NCBI GenBank assembly: GCA_009760855.2
Contig: WPIO01000076.1
Coordinates: 1,896,501 to 1,960,500, forward strand
Direction of reading: 5' to 3'
Length of the DNA: 64,000 nucleotides
Origin: Cristatella mucedo
Lineage: Eukaryota > Bryozoa > Phylactolaemata > Cristatellidae
Shown here: piece after piece, positions 44,177 to 56,256 of the stretch
How the letters are laid out: each line of letters opens with the position of its first letter
How positions within the stretch are numbered: the stretch's first letter is position 1
The notes under the pieces: model-generated
Databases searched by the model: none
What the model was told of the DNA's origin: nothing
The model's input: only the letters and a program-made list of their open reading frames with translations
Translations under genes and position numbers: made by a program

Positions 44177-46146
44177 CATAATATAATCGAAGATAAGAAA
44201 GTACTATACACAAGTTGAATTTAATGAGACACGTCCTTTTCACTCAAATACAAGAGTCAAGGGGGACGGAAGGGCAGAGATTGTATACAGTTTAACTGTC
44301 AATCCGGTAAAATTAGTTCATAGGCACCAGAGGCTGTTTTGCACTTCCATTTTTGGTCAGTAAACTCACCATTACATGATAAAAGCGGGCTCACTAGATG
44401 TCGTATGATTTCCCTGTAACTTTCAGTTTGGACGATCATGCATCTATGTAGCTATGTCATTTTAGTTCAAAGAATTGAAATGAGGCAAGTCCACGCTGCT
44501 TATAAAATACAAGCAGTGAATTTGCACACGAAGCGTTACAACAATATCTCACTAGTTATTAGAATTATATTTGGTCAGTAAAAACGATATAATTTGAGTC
44601 ATTCAGTAAAAATCAGTCAAGGCATGATACCACAAGCACCTGTAATCGCTTTGGCACCATACTACTGTGTGATGGTGGCAATGTTTTGGCATTTGTATGC
44701 AGCTCAGAGCAAGAGTTGGCAGCGGACCAAGCTCTATCCTATGGTGGAGGCTTTCAATACAAAATTGAAAGCAAAGATGTTGTAAAGAAGCATGAAGTAA
44801 TCTTTCCAGTTTTGTTTCGTGGTTTGTGTCTATAGCATTGCCACTAACTGTAGATTTACCTTGTTGCAATGTGTGGTTTCTACAATCATTTATAGCAACG
44901 GACAGCTGTCATTGCCATGCCTGACGTTGAATTAACCACAGCTAATAATTTCAGCATGCATGATGAATTATTATTCTACAAGGGGTAAAATCATGGTTTT
45001 TGCTGCCGTAAGTTTTCATTATCACATAAGACGACACTTACCTAGCAGCTATAATCTGCTTGACAAATTGTAAGTAGTGAAGCACCCTTAACTTTTATAG
45101 ATCGTTGTGGTCGGCTTCACCTTAATAGATTCTCTTACGTCAGCTGGTCATTGAAGTCGTTGTTTTACAGTTTCACTGTGACTTAATCTAGACACCTTAA
45201 GCACAGTGTCTGAAGTGCCCAACAAAGAAGACAGAGCCGTATGTACGATTTTAGAATTGTTAGCAGCATATTCTTATGCATGAACTAGCAGATATAGAAA
45301 CGAATGTACTATTTTGATCGACAATAGAAATGAATGCTGGTAGTGGCTTCAATGGATTCGTTAATTATAATTGTAGGACCATCCTATTGGATTTTCATTT
45401 TCCATGCAAATCTAAGAAATTTTGTACTACAGGGGCAGGCAACCTGATCTCTGTTTACTACAAAGTAGTCAAGCATTATACAAAGACTGTTTCGTACTTA
45501 AATATGCATCGGTCAAAAGAATGAAGTCACTGTTAAATGAGTGGATGATTTTTAATTTATCGTGACAGTTGTTTCTTCAAGTCGGCCAATGCAGCCGGTG
45601 GAGGCAAAAATGGAGCTGCTGACTAGGCATACATTTTAGTATAGTTCGGTTAAATTATGCGTTCTTTCATCTGACATTTAAATTTGAAATTGGAACTTTC
45701 TCAGATAATTGGGAAATGACTTGTTAAAAACATCTTTGTCAGTTATCTAATTATCGCTGAAGTGTTAACCGCTGAACCAAATATTTTCGGGTTTCAGCGA
45801 TTAAACAGACACATCTATAATGCTAATTCAAAGCAATGATGCCTCACAATTTCTGAGAAGTTTTTCTAAAACACATTGCGAGATTCACTGTTTCAGTTTT
45901 AATTGCTTAGTAATACTTAAATTTAGAGAGTAACACGGTTTGTAAAATGAAAATAATACCCGGGGGCCAGTGCAGTGACTGTTTCTAACTGTCTTACGAT
46001 ACCTGCATTCGTTAACAACAAAGTATAGAAATTTCAAAAGCCGATATGCTAAACGCAAATATAAACATTGATCTGTTTATTATATAGTTTATAATTAGAC
46101 GCATCTGCTGATCACAGAATTTAGTTTGTCCCTGCAATTTGTCCTT
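44177..46146. other. no gene or repeat recognised
   Basis: Host sequence with short ORFs only (for example 44594-44785 and 45330-45524). None resembles a protein family and no transposon ends are visible. Confidence 0.35.
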
Positions 46147-46960
46147 TAATAATAATAATGATAATAATGCACTTGATAAAGAGCCCTCAGAAAACTTAAC
46201 CTCACTCTAGGCGCGTTACCTTTTCTGCAAAGGGAAATGCAATTGAATGGTGAGTAAAATCATGCTTGATAAACAAAAAAATGAATAACATGGTTAGGGG
46301 TGACATGCACAGGGTCAGCATGCAAGTGTGGTTAGTGGCCGCATGCACAGTGTCAGCACGCATAAGCACATCAAAGATGAATCGCAGGGACCCACCAAAT
46401 GCTGTCTTAAGTTGGTGTGTTTTAAATTCTTTTTTAATGTCATCAGGTCAGGGGATGTTCTGACGCAGGTCGTACGGGAGTTCAAGGCTTTGGGAGCGTG
46501 CGAAATAAATGCACGGTCTCCAATGGATTTGAGGTCTGTACGGGGTATTTTTAGACTGTTGGATTTCGAAAAGCGGGTAGTACGATGCTTGGCCTGATGG
46601 GAGACTATATCTGAGAGATAGGCTGGAGCCTAAGCATGAAGTGATCTAAAAGTGAGCAACAAAACCTTTAAGTCAATCCGTTGCTTGACTGATAGCCAGT
46701 GCAGGTTGGCGAGAAGTGGAGTAATGTGGCAATGGCGAAGCTCACGACAGGCAAGCCTAGCTGTAGAGTTTTGCGCCAGCTGCAATCGCCTGACACCACA
46801 TGCTGGTAGGCCAGTAAGCCGGAGTTGCAGAAGTCGAGGCGGGATGTCACAAATATATGGACCAACTTGGACGTTGTATCCTTATCTAAACAAGCCCGAA
46901 TTTTAGTAATGTTGTGAAGCTAAAAATAGGCAGATTTTATACTGGAGCTGACAAAAGTTG
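46147..46960 (-). mobile_element. L2-like LINE, 5'-truncated copy
   Basis: On the minus strand this copy carries the RT C-terminal part (I-F-V-T-S-R-L-D-F-C-N-S-G-L-L at about 46855, a short run before the long 3' UTR) and the hairpin with (TTA)n tail at 46147-46215. Its 5' end abuts the start of viral sequence near 47040. Confidence 0.8.
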
Positions 46961-47045
46961 ACGACTGTCTTAAAGAAGTACAAGGTCAATAGTATGCCAA
47001 CTTTAAAATCTGTTGATACTCAATGCCTAGAATAGAAGATATTAG

Positions 47046-47327
47046 ATTAATTTTGCTACATACAGTAAAACTAGTACTAGAATACAAATTGCTTATGATA
47101 AGCCACTCTGGACCGAGACTGCAAATATAATACGTAGAGTTAGAGATGGCTCAATCTTTGAAGAGCTCCTTAAACACTTAAAAATAGAAAAAATAAATGG
47201 TATGAAATCTGAAGCTTACTCTAAAAAAATAGAACTAGCTAAACAGATAAAGAATGAAATGGATGCAGGAAAGAGTTGTGACCTACCAGAAGAGTATATT
47301 AAAGAGACTATGGATTGGAGGATTTAA
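47046..47327 (+). CDS. unknown helical protein fragment at edge of viral remnant
   Basis: An undisturbed frame of 93 codons from the last upstream stop (47043-47045) to TAA at 47325-47327, without an ATG at its start. It reads T-R-I-Q-I-A-Y-D-K-P-L-W, then I-I-R-R-V-R-D-G-S-I-F, K-I-E-L-A-K-Q-I-K-N-E-M and C-D-L-P-E-E-Y-I-K-E-T. Strongly charged and predicted helical. The 5' end is cut by the LINE boundary. It is convergent with the minus-strand genes that follow. No family recognised. Confidence 0.45.
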   Translation: MNFATYSKTSTRIQIAYDKPLWTETANIIRRVRDGSIFEELLKHLKIEKINGMKSEAYSKKIELAKQIKNEMDAGKSCDLPEEYIKETMDWRI

Positions 47328-47334
47328 ACATAAG

Positions 47335-48260
47335 CAAGAGTAGTACTACCAAACTCTTCTTCTAATTCTTCTAATGTCATATAAGGAGTAGGCAGATAAC
47401 TATCATCAAATTGTTTTCGATAATGATTGAGAATAATTTACACCAATAACTAGTAAAATCACAATAATATCCCCATCATTTGGAGTTACAATACTACCAT
47501 AACTTAAAAAAGGATAAACAATATTAAATACTAGTGCTTTTATTTTTATATTGTCAATAATATTAAAACTTAATATAGAATTACTCATTATTACCATATA
47601 ATTACTCTCAACACCATAATATTTTGAATTAGGAAAATAGATGAATTAAAGTTTAGAGAATCAAATTTATAAGTGTAATATAAAACTATAATATCACCAT
47701 TATTAACTTAATTTATATTTATAGCAAGTTGTCTTAGTTTAAGATACTAGTTGATCCTAGTTCTATTATCATCTCCCAATATAATGAACTATAAAAAGAT
47801 GAGCTATAAATTACTGTATATCTACTTATAGTATCAATAACATTATTACCTTTTAAAGTAGCAGAATCAATATCTTGTATTTGTATTACTATCTTAGAAT
47901 ATTGTGGTTTTTTATGATAATCTCTGATAATTTAGCGAAAGCTACTGGTGTATCACAAGAAGTGGAAATATAACTTGGATCTCTAATATTTGTAATACTT
48001 TTAACCGTCAACTCACTATAATACATAATAGTATCATAACCAAAAGCATAACCATTAGGAGAAGGATTGTGTACACATTTTAAATAAAAAAGAAGTAGAA
48101 TATTTAGAGAAATTAAGTCATTCATGTTGGAATTTAAAAAAAATACCATAACTTTTTCCAATTTCGAATTCAATAACACATAAGTATCCATTTATTGTTT
48201 CATTTGGTTTATATACGTCAACTTTTGTAGCGATATATTTGTTGCAAAATCACTTCCATT
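47335..48260 (-). pseudogene. probable fibre/surface protein remnant
   Basis: Minus-strand frames in tandem: a Ser/Tyr/Asn-rich segment with an S-A-N-S-K-like block near 48270, the open frame 48191-47889 with N-G-Y-A-F-G-Y-D-T-I-M-Y-Y, then 47597-47406, and an acidic end T-L-E-E-L-E-E-E-F-G near 47360. The block near 48270 resembles one near the start of the C-terminal domain of the fibre at 19821-20402 (L-S-A-N-S-K-Q-Y). I infer a surface protein in the same position relative to PolB. Confidence 0.4.
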
Positions 48261-48310
48261 ACTAGCATCTAAGACATTTAGATAACTTTTTGAGTTCGCA
48301 GATAAATTTC

Positions 48311-48366
48311 ACTTGCAATAGTAAACTTGTACTAACTAATGAATCGATAAGTTTACTGTTGCAAGT
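48311..48366. repeat. 18-bp hairpin (inverted repeat)
   Basis: The arms ACTTGCAATAGTAAACTT (48311-48328) and AAGTTTACTGTTGCAAGT (48349-48366) are complementary except for one T-G position, with a 20-base loop. It precedes an (AT)n run. Confidence 0.8.
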
Positions 48367-48384
48367 AGAATGTATATATTGTAT

Positions 48385-48421
<37 letters not shown>
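48385..48421. repeat. (AT)n microsatellite
   Basis: An uninterrupted TA/AT dinucleotide run of about 35 bases between the hairpin and the small MDxS-like ORF; it is absent from the otherwise homologous place near 27220. Confidence 0.9.
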
Positions 48422-48423
<2 letters not shown>

Positions 48424-48439
48424 GTTACAATATTGCACC

Positions 48440-48611
48440 AATTGCATCACAGATATCTATAAAACTAGTTATATTATATTCATCTAATCGTGGAATGTAT
48501 TTATAAAGATCCTTTTACATATATCTAAACTAAAACATTTAAATTCTTATAACCAAACTCGACTGCTAACTTTCTAGCCTTTTCACGACTAAGAATCGTT
48601 GAAACTTCCAT
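48440..48611 (-). pseudogene. second small MDxS-family ORF behind PolB, copy in element B
   Basis: The start M-E-V-S-T-I-L-S-R-E-K-A-R-K-L-A at 48611 leads to a frameshifted remainder. It is homologous at DNA level to 27264-27396, in the same position 35 bases behind the main MDxS gene. Confidence 0.5.
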
Positions 48612-48645
48612 TTGCTCTATGTAATTGAAGATTTTGTAGAGCAGG

Positions 48646-48900
48646 CTAAGTTTTTGCCGTTTTAGATCTTTTATTTGACCCTTCAAGCATTTCCTCTATC
48701 TTGCTACGACATTCCATTAGTATATCACAAGTATCACAAATCTTTATAAGAACACTAATAAATGAACTATTAAGATCTGGAATAATTTTATTGAGTGAAT
48801 GCTTAACAATTCGTTGATTTTCTCCCTTAAGCTTTTGTAGACAAATCCTTATTGCCATTTCTCTAGATTGTTCACAACAAAGAATTCTTGAGACATCCAT
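48646..48900 (-). CDS. small PolB-adjacent protein (MDxS family), copy 3
   Basis: An intact 84-codon ORF: M-D-V-S-R-I-L-C-C-E-Q-S-R-E-M-A, then R-I-C-L-Q-K-L-K-G, R-I-V-K-H-S-L-N-K, I-K-I-C-D-T-C-D-I-L-M and a basic tail. It follows the acidic end of the PolB copy at 49030-53417. Shared blocks with 27374-27685 extend over almost the whole length. Function unknown. Confidence 0.6.
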   Translation of the reverse strand: MDVSRILCCEQSREMAIRICLQKLKGENQRIVKHSLNKIIPDLNSSFISVLIKICDTCDILMECRSKIEEMLEGSNKRSKTAKT

Positions 48901-49029
48901 TTTCTATATATGAAAAGATAATTTCATTTAATTGAAATTTAATTTCTTCTTCTTTATCTAGAAATACTTCATCAACTCCTTCTCCAAATAGAAGTGCTTT
49001 AAGACTTATCTCACCTTCTTCTTCACAAT

Positions 49030-52000
49030 CACTAATACTACAGCAAGAAAAGTCAGATTCTGATTCTGATTCTGATTCAGGAATGTAGTCACGATCTTTA
49101 TGTGAGTCATCTGAATACTCGATTTACTATCTAAACATGTAATTTCTTCTGAGAGTTAAAAATCTTCGTTGGGATCTATATCTATAATTTAAAAAATAAT
49201 TTTATCAATACATATTTAATATCATCATTGACTTTGATATCTGTTTCTATTTGTGAAAGAATATATGTTTCATCCACTTCCATTTTCTCTTGATGTGTGA
49301 ATTTGAATTTTTTACAAGTTGTGGTTAAGTATTTTCACTTGTCCTTTTTGGCATCTATATCAATATTATATCACAACGACCAGGATTAGTACCTTCACTT
49401 AATACTTTTGCAATCTTGTTATGGCCGTATGCGTAGCCACAGCATCCACAATCTAACCAGTATCGTTTTGACGGAAATGCTGATAGTACAATTTTGTTTT
49501 GTTTTACAGTATATGTTTTTCACTTCTAACAAAGATTGTTCACGGGATTTATCTACTTTTTTATCTAGACATATAAGATCACTGTGTTTTCATTTCCTGT
49601 CAACAACCGATTTATTTACTCCTTTTCCTTTCTTAGACTGTCCCATTTGTTTTCCTTCTTTATCATACTTTTCACAAAGTTCACATGTAACCTTGGTATT
49701 TCTTATTTTTTTCTATCTTTATCAATTATATCTTCATCAATGCAGACAGTATAAGAGTAAAATTTTGGTCTTAGGAAAACACATTCATCTAATACTGCTG
49801 TTTTTCTTTTATCGGTTATCTTATCTTTAAATTTACCAATGACTTTGTTGTTACTTTTTATAATACTTTTTGCTTTTTCATCTTTTGAAATGGATATTCA
49901 TTAGGAAAAGTATTAAGATCTGATGGTTCTGGATATTCTATATAAGCATCATCAGCAAAAACTTCCATAACAAGTGAATCAGTATCTGTATACAATAGGT
50001 TTATTTTGGAATCATATCTCTTTTTCATTGCAAGATAACAGAATTTTTGCATCAACATCTTTGACAAATCGAGAATACAAAATCCAACATAAATAGGTTT
50101 ACTAAGTGTTACTGACTCCTTATTACTTTCTATGCAAAAAATATTATTAGATAATATCGTGCTATCAACAAATCTAGGACTACATTTTAATTATTCTAAC
50201 TATATGTTTACTTAATTATCAATTTAACAATTCAATATTTTTTCTTTCCCTAACATTGTCCATTGTTTTACCAAAGAAAGCATGATTTAGTAGTTTGAAG
50301 AAATTATTTTCAAAATCATTTGCTCCTCTATTTCTGTATTATCTGTAAGAGCTGTATTATTATCAATATATTCTTCTAACCCATTATACTGTTCAAACTT
50401 TAATACTCTAGGTATTTTTATTAACTCATAACCTAACTCAATACAATTCTTAAGATTAGGATAATGAATAACATATTTTCGTTCGGTTCTAAATCTAATA
50501 CTAATTTTCTACTGGATCACTACCTCTGTTTAATCCTCTTTGATATTTTGAGTATTTGTTTTTGGTTATTCGTTTGTTCTCTGGAGGTAAAGGATAATCA
50601 GAGGAATAATCATGTTTCACTTTTGGACAATGCATATAAATTTCAAGAACACAACCTTTATTCGATGACGCTTTAAACTTTTTAATTAACTTAATTTTGT
50701 TTTCATTCCACAATTTTACTTTTTGTTTTGATAAGAAATTAAATCCACCGGTAGGTAAATTTTGTTTCATAGCTCATCCATACAGATTAGTTGCATCAAA
50801 ATGTAATAAGTATGAATTCAACTTCTTAGGATCAAAATCATGACATCTAGGATTATTTAATTTAGCTTTACGTTTTGAAACGTGTGTCATTCCTCAGCGG
50901 ATTCCTTTTTCAAAGAATAAATGCATATCACGATCTGTTAGTAATTTAGGAACCGCACCTGTATGCTTTAAACCTGCCGTCTAGGGCAATTGTGGGGTTG
51001 TTAAGAAGTCTGCAGGATCCATTTCATAATTCCTAATTATTAGATCACAAAATTTCTCAAAAACATCTGCTAATCCTAGAACATCGATCCTTAAGTATAG
51101 ATCATGATATTATTGTATATTTTTTATCTCAAATGCATTCCATACTTTATTTTCGTGTTCGCAATCCTCTTTTGAAACATGTCCATTAAGGCTTGAATAA
51201 AACTTTTCAATCGATGGGAAACTTATTCCTTCAAATAATCAAAGTAATATTAATGCACTTGATGAAGCGCCTTAAGAGAACTCAATCTCTCTCTAGGCGC
51301 TTTAAATTTGCTGCAAATCTAGCCAAAGAATTCATGTATTCATTTTGATAAGCTCCTTTTCTTGTTAGTAATGCCATTTTTTATTGCTGTATTTCTTACC
51401 TTTATCTTTTTGAAAATGTTCTCCTATTACATTAAACTTATCATTTGCTTGGGATAGGTTTTTCATTAAGTCAGTTTATGAACTTTGTAACAATTGATAA
51501 TAATCTCTAAAACAAAAATGACCACAATTTATAGTTAAAAACCTCTCTTTATTATCAGCAATTACTTTTTTATCATTATCAAAATTTAGTGCACTAACAA
51601 TTAAATGAGAATCATGACCTCCTTGATTAGGAATATAGACTTGGTGTTCAAAAGAGTTTGGACAGATATTTAATTTTGAATTGCAAGATATATGTGCTGC
51701 TCCTCAATATATTTACTGTTATTTGACAATGATCTAATACTTTTAATTCTTTGTTAAAGATTTTCCACTAATTCCACCTGTAGTTGCATTATCGTAATCG
51801 TTACATTGTTAATCTGTCAGAGTAGATTTATCAAATACTTTGTATCTTTTAAGTGTCTTTCTAGTTTTTCAATTCGTTCTTTACAATAATTCTCTAAACG
51901 ATTAAGGGATTCACTAATGCAATCTGGACCAAAAGTTTGAGTATATTTTGCTAAATTTTGACATTCATAATAAAAATTATATATGCAAGAGAACATAGTT

Positions 52001-53417
52001 TATGTTGGTTAACTGAACCTTGTATTGCTTCTTCTGGATTATCAATAGTTCCAAGTAAACATTCACTACTTACAGATGCAAATAAAGGTGATTTAATCAT
52101 TTTTTTCAAAATCTTTAAACACAACCAAATCTCTAGTGCCATACTTTCTATTTTCAGCTGCTGGCATTTTTATTCCTAATGTTCCGCAATGTTCTGAAAT
52201 AAAATCAATAATATATTAATCTAATTGTTCTTGTTCGAAGAATCTTGATAAGTATCTTTCAAAAAACAATCTCGTTCTACCATTATCTTGTTCAGTTCTA
52301 TATAAAGCATTAATTTGGTTATTAATGCATAATGAGATTTTCCTTGACTAGTATTTAGAAGTAAATCTATATGATCCTCACTCTCTTCAATATTAACAAT
52401 CAAAGGAGATAAAGAATATGTATATTCATAAACATTTTTTGAAACACTAAGTAGTTTAGCAAGTTTTGGAATATCTTCCACTTTAATAGGAACACTTCCA
52501 TTAACAATAAATGGATTTCTTGAATCTTCTCATCAGTTGGGATGAAGAATGCTCTTAATAAATGCAATATATATGAGTACTTTTTTCAAAACTTGTCTTA
52601 AATCATGAATTATTCTGGATGATTATCTCTTGCATACTAACTCTTAAAACACACCACAATGCACACCAGATATCATCATTATTCTTTGTATTTATGACAC
52701 AACGTTTGTTTTTAAACTTATCAGGTAATGCAACATATGAACCTCTAATTTGTGAAGTAAAACGAGTAAGTTTTGCAAAAGCATTAACAATAGAAACAAT
52801 CCTACATGAAGATCCTCCATCATTTCATTATTTAATAATGTTATTATTTTAACAAAAGGTCTTCCAATAATTGATCTGAAATGAGAAACTCTATTTGATG
52901 TAGCTGGTGAGGTATCATTAGGAACAGCAAAAATAATATCATTCTTTGAATTTACTTATTTAACTTGCTTAACAAGACTCATTTTTACATTAACACTCAT
53001 TGAAACATCAAGCATAACATCAATTAAACCAGGCGTGCATTTTCTTTTAAATATATCAAGATCTAAATCTTCCAAGTCAAACCTTTCATATTCATAAACA
53101 ATTTCATTACCATTTGCAGTTTTTCTACCAAGAAACCATCCATTTGTATTGATCTTGCGAAGACGTTCTGATTCTTGAAAGAAACTGTTTCTTTTTTGTA
53201 CTTTTGGAATTATTCTTTGATGTGAAAAAAGTTTTTCAACTAATTCTATTATATCCAGTGTAGAAACTAGATAATGAACTATTCGAAATGATTTACCATA
53301 TTTCCTATATAAAGAAGGTTTACTACCAAACTTTAATTCACTAGAAGACACTAACCTTTTTGCATGTTAATTAAATGATTCACCCTCGCACTGTGAAAAT
53401 TCATTTTTCTCAGACAT
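49030..53417 (-). pseudogene. DNA polymerase B, near full length, copy 4
   Basis: The most complete protein-primed PolB of the window. It starts M-S-E-K-N-E-F-S at 53417; the N-terminal region is open at 53351-52956 and 52481-52221 (with S-H-Y-A-L-I). Further on come Y-S-S-L-N-G near 51210, L-R-I-D-V-L-G-L-A-D-V-F near 51090, D-M-H-L-F-F-E-K-G-I-R near 50940, D-A-T-N-L-Y-G near 50795, K-Q-N-L-P-T-G-G-F-N-F-L near 50760 and motif C L-Y-T-D-T-D-S-L-V-M at about 49995. R-P-K-F-Y-S follows near 49790 and an acidic tail near 49030-49140. Two conserved Trp codons and one Gly codon are now stops, and a LINE tail (51236-51318) interrupts it. Confidence 0.85.
51236..51318 (-). mobile_element. L2-like LINE 3'-tail insertion inside PolB
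   Basis: Plus strand TTAATGCACTTGATGAAGCG, then CTCAATCTCTCTCTAGGCGC, followed by TTTAAATTTGCTGC is the reversed 3' end of the family. Polymerase coding sequence is recognisable on both sides. Confidence 0.8.
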
Positions 53418-53679
53418 CTATAATAGGGAAATAAAATGTATTCAATTAAATAATTTTCACTATTATATATAGTTGGTTAAGTTTGTAGAAAATTTTGATA
53501 TTATATCGTTATAGTACAACTCCGTAAAACTACAGTAATATGTGTTTTTCTTTATTGCTGAATACACTTGAATAGCAATATTTTGGAATGAGATCGAGGA
53601 AATGCGAGATCGAATGATACAAAATGTTGCTATTGAAGGGTGAGGCTGCAATAAGAAAAAATCACATATTAATCCCCCG

Positions 53680-55010
53680 ACAGTATTTCATAAGAGTTTG
53701 CCTAATCCAGTAAAATAATTCCAATTATAGCTACGTGAAGCCTAAGACAAAAACCCCATTCAACAAAATGCAACTTAATTCAAAGATGAACCTCTACAAA
53801 TATTCATTACTTGATTCGACAGGTTGACTAGGTTTTCTTTGAGAAACATGGACTACTCACATGTCGTAAAATTACTTCGTCTATTTATATAATAAAATTC
53901 CTTGCAATAATAGTGTACATTTTAGCATGCCAATATTTTTTCTATCACAGTAAACCGATTAAGCCGTGTCTAGTCAAATCAAGTATATTTAGCAACTTAA
54001 CATATGTATAATAATTTCAAGCAACACACGTAAGAAAGTAAAGGGCACATCTACGAATCCCAATCTTGAAAGAACCCACTAGTGATTGACACGTGGTCTC
54101 AAAGTGGTACTATCCATTGGTGCTGCAATAATTTGTCCTTGCTAAATTCTCAACTTGTAATCTGACATCAAAAATATTCATTAAACATCAACAATGAGAC
54201 TACTATGAGCTGTTTGTTACTATCAGCGAGTAATCTGCATTGCGAGGTCTAACACTAGTCCAGGCTCATCTTTTTTTGACTTTCCATTTAGGGTTTACAC
54301 TGGTTAACAATGCAAGCTCCAATGGCTAAAGTAGGTAACAGAACCCGTTAGCTACAAAAGTGGGAGAGAAAATACAGGCACCATGATGAGAACCTGTCAG
54401 TTAGACGAGTAGTTTTATTAAAGTAAAGTTGTGCTATATTTTCTGTTGCACAATAAAATATTGAAAATTTAACTACTAGTATGATTAGGTAAGGTAGTTG
54501 TCTCGTAGCCTCGTTTAGTATCACTTGGTGTTCAGCAATGGATCACTCATTCAAAGCGAGCCTTTACAAGAGAATTAAAATAATGCAGGAATCATCACAA
54601 GAGGGCCTTTTACTCGCTAAACATTTTCACTCTCCCAGTTGTCACATGCTCTAAGTGCATTGGTGATTATGGACCTAGCAAGTAGTCACCCAGATTGCCC
54701 AATCCTAGTTGTGAGCCGGAAGTTATGGTGAAACAATTTAGGAAGTTCAAATTGCGAACTACCTAGTACTTTATTATGGACGTGTCTTTGCTTGAGCTTT
54801 CATTTAGAGCGGTATTTTTTATTATTCGCCTTGAAATGAGCGCTCTGGGCTTCAAACGGTCCAGAGCTACATTTAGACATATCGGCGTTCTCCCAACAAG
54901 TAACCCATTTTAAAAGATTACTATATTTTTAGCTGCCTATTGCCAGTTTTACTTACTGCACCAGTAAATAGCACGGTGCCGCAACCATTTTTTTTCGGCG
55001 TTGCAAGCCA
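53680..55010. repeat. 1.3-kb host segment, copy 2 of a dispersed duplication
   Basis: Homologous to 41190-42575 in the same orientation, about 12.5 kb away; see that entry for shared blocks. It begins within about 260 bases of the end of PolB copy 4. Confidence 0.75.
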
Positions 55011-55639
55011 TGGTGCTACCGGTTAGACTCTTCTGCCTCTACACAAATTCGGCTTTAAAAGCAGCTAATGTGTTTGCATCGTACTGATATAGCCTCTTTT
55101 TTATATAAGCATTGGATCAAGGTTTGAATGGTTTCTTATTACCTGAGCTAGTGTCATAGTATCAGCCTAAGCCTGTGCTATAAGAACCGTGTGCGAAACA
55201 TAACATGGTGTCTCACACGAATATAACTCTAAACGCCATGCATTGCGAACAACAAGTTATCTCCCATTCAAATCAAGGAGATGAGGTATACGAATGCAAG
55301 TCTATTGGTGGCACGTAAGTATTTAGGTCAACTCAGGCCTCACTTAGGAGCTTTTTCAGGTTCAGCAGTGGGCTGTGCCTTACATCATCGACAAATCTTC
55401 TGTGTTAGCAATGATGGAACGTTGGCTTATAAAGTACATTAGGATAGGAACAATCGCGGTTTCGGCATGTCACCTGGCAGTCTACTAGGAAACGACTGCT
55501 GTTAGTGCTAGTTGTGGGTGATCTTATGAAATACGTTGCCATAGTAATCTTGTAATTTATACGAAACAAAATATCACAATAAGTAAGACGGTAAAAGTGA
55601 ATCTCCAATCAATAACATTAAATTAAAAATGCAAAGCTT

Positions 55640-56105
55640 GGACGGGAAATAGGTTAGACGGCAGGCAAAGAATCAGTGGACCTAAAACTGAGTAACAGAA
55701 CCTTGACGTTAATGCGTTACTTGACTGTTAGCCAGTGCAAGTCGGGGAGAAGTGTGCAATTTGGAAACCAGGAGGCTCACAGTAGCCATGCTTATCTTCA
55801 GAGTTATGCACTGGCAAGCTCTTGATTGAAAAGTGTCGTAGGCCAGGATGCCCAAAGTTACAGAGACCGATACGGAACGTCTCAAGGGCATACAAGTATT
55901 TGATGTGGCATCAACGTCGAACTAAACCACATTTTAGCTAGCATATGTCGCTGAAAGTAGGAAGAATTGGTTGTAGACCTAATGTAACCGTCTAATGAAA
56001 TATTGCTTTAAAACGGGATGCCTAGATTTCGTGCCGATTCAACATGAGATGTTAAGGCAGAGCATATTTTGAGCGTTACGCCTTTCAATTTCTGAACTAT
56101 GGTGG
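55640..56105 (-). mobile_element. L2-like LINE internal fragment
   Basis: The plus strand shares blocks with the LINE at 3391-6600 and 46147-46960: ACAGAACCTTGACGTTAATG, CTTGACTGTTAGCCAGTGCA, then GATGCCTAGATTTCGTGCCG and TTCAATTTCTGAAC. It lacks the 3' hairpin tail. Confidence 0.7.
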
Positions 56106-56117
56106 CTTTGAACGTGG

Positions 56118-56256
56118 CTAGGCCTATTGCAACAGCAAAAGGTGCCTGTGAGCCCTGCAATAGTGTATGGGCCGATCTAACCTTGTGGCATTACAAATAA
56201 ATTCCACGACACAGAGCATGTAGGGACCAGTAAGTCGGTCAAAATATGCAAAATAC
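56118..56256. repeat. inverted repeat, left arm
   Basis: CTAGGCCTATTGCAACAGC, then GCCTGTGAGCCCTGCAATAG and AATTCCACGACACAGAGCAT match the reverse complement of 57292-57420 with roughly one change in six to eight bases. The enclosed 1.04 kb has no recognised transposase. Confidence 0.75.

Noticed and set aside
44594-44869. Overlapping ORFs on both strands
   Set aside because: Neither shows a family, splice context or compositional bias; they look like random open frames.
50780-50990. Reassignment of TGA/TAG to Trp in PolB copy 4
   Set aside because: Two different stop codons and a Gly-to-stop change are involved, and host exons use normal stops; simple decay explains it.
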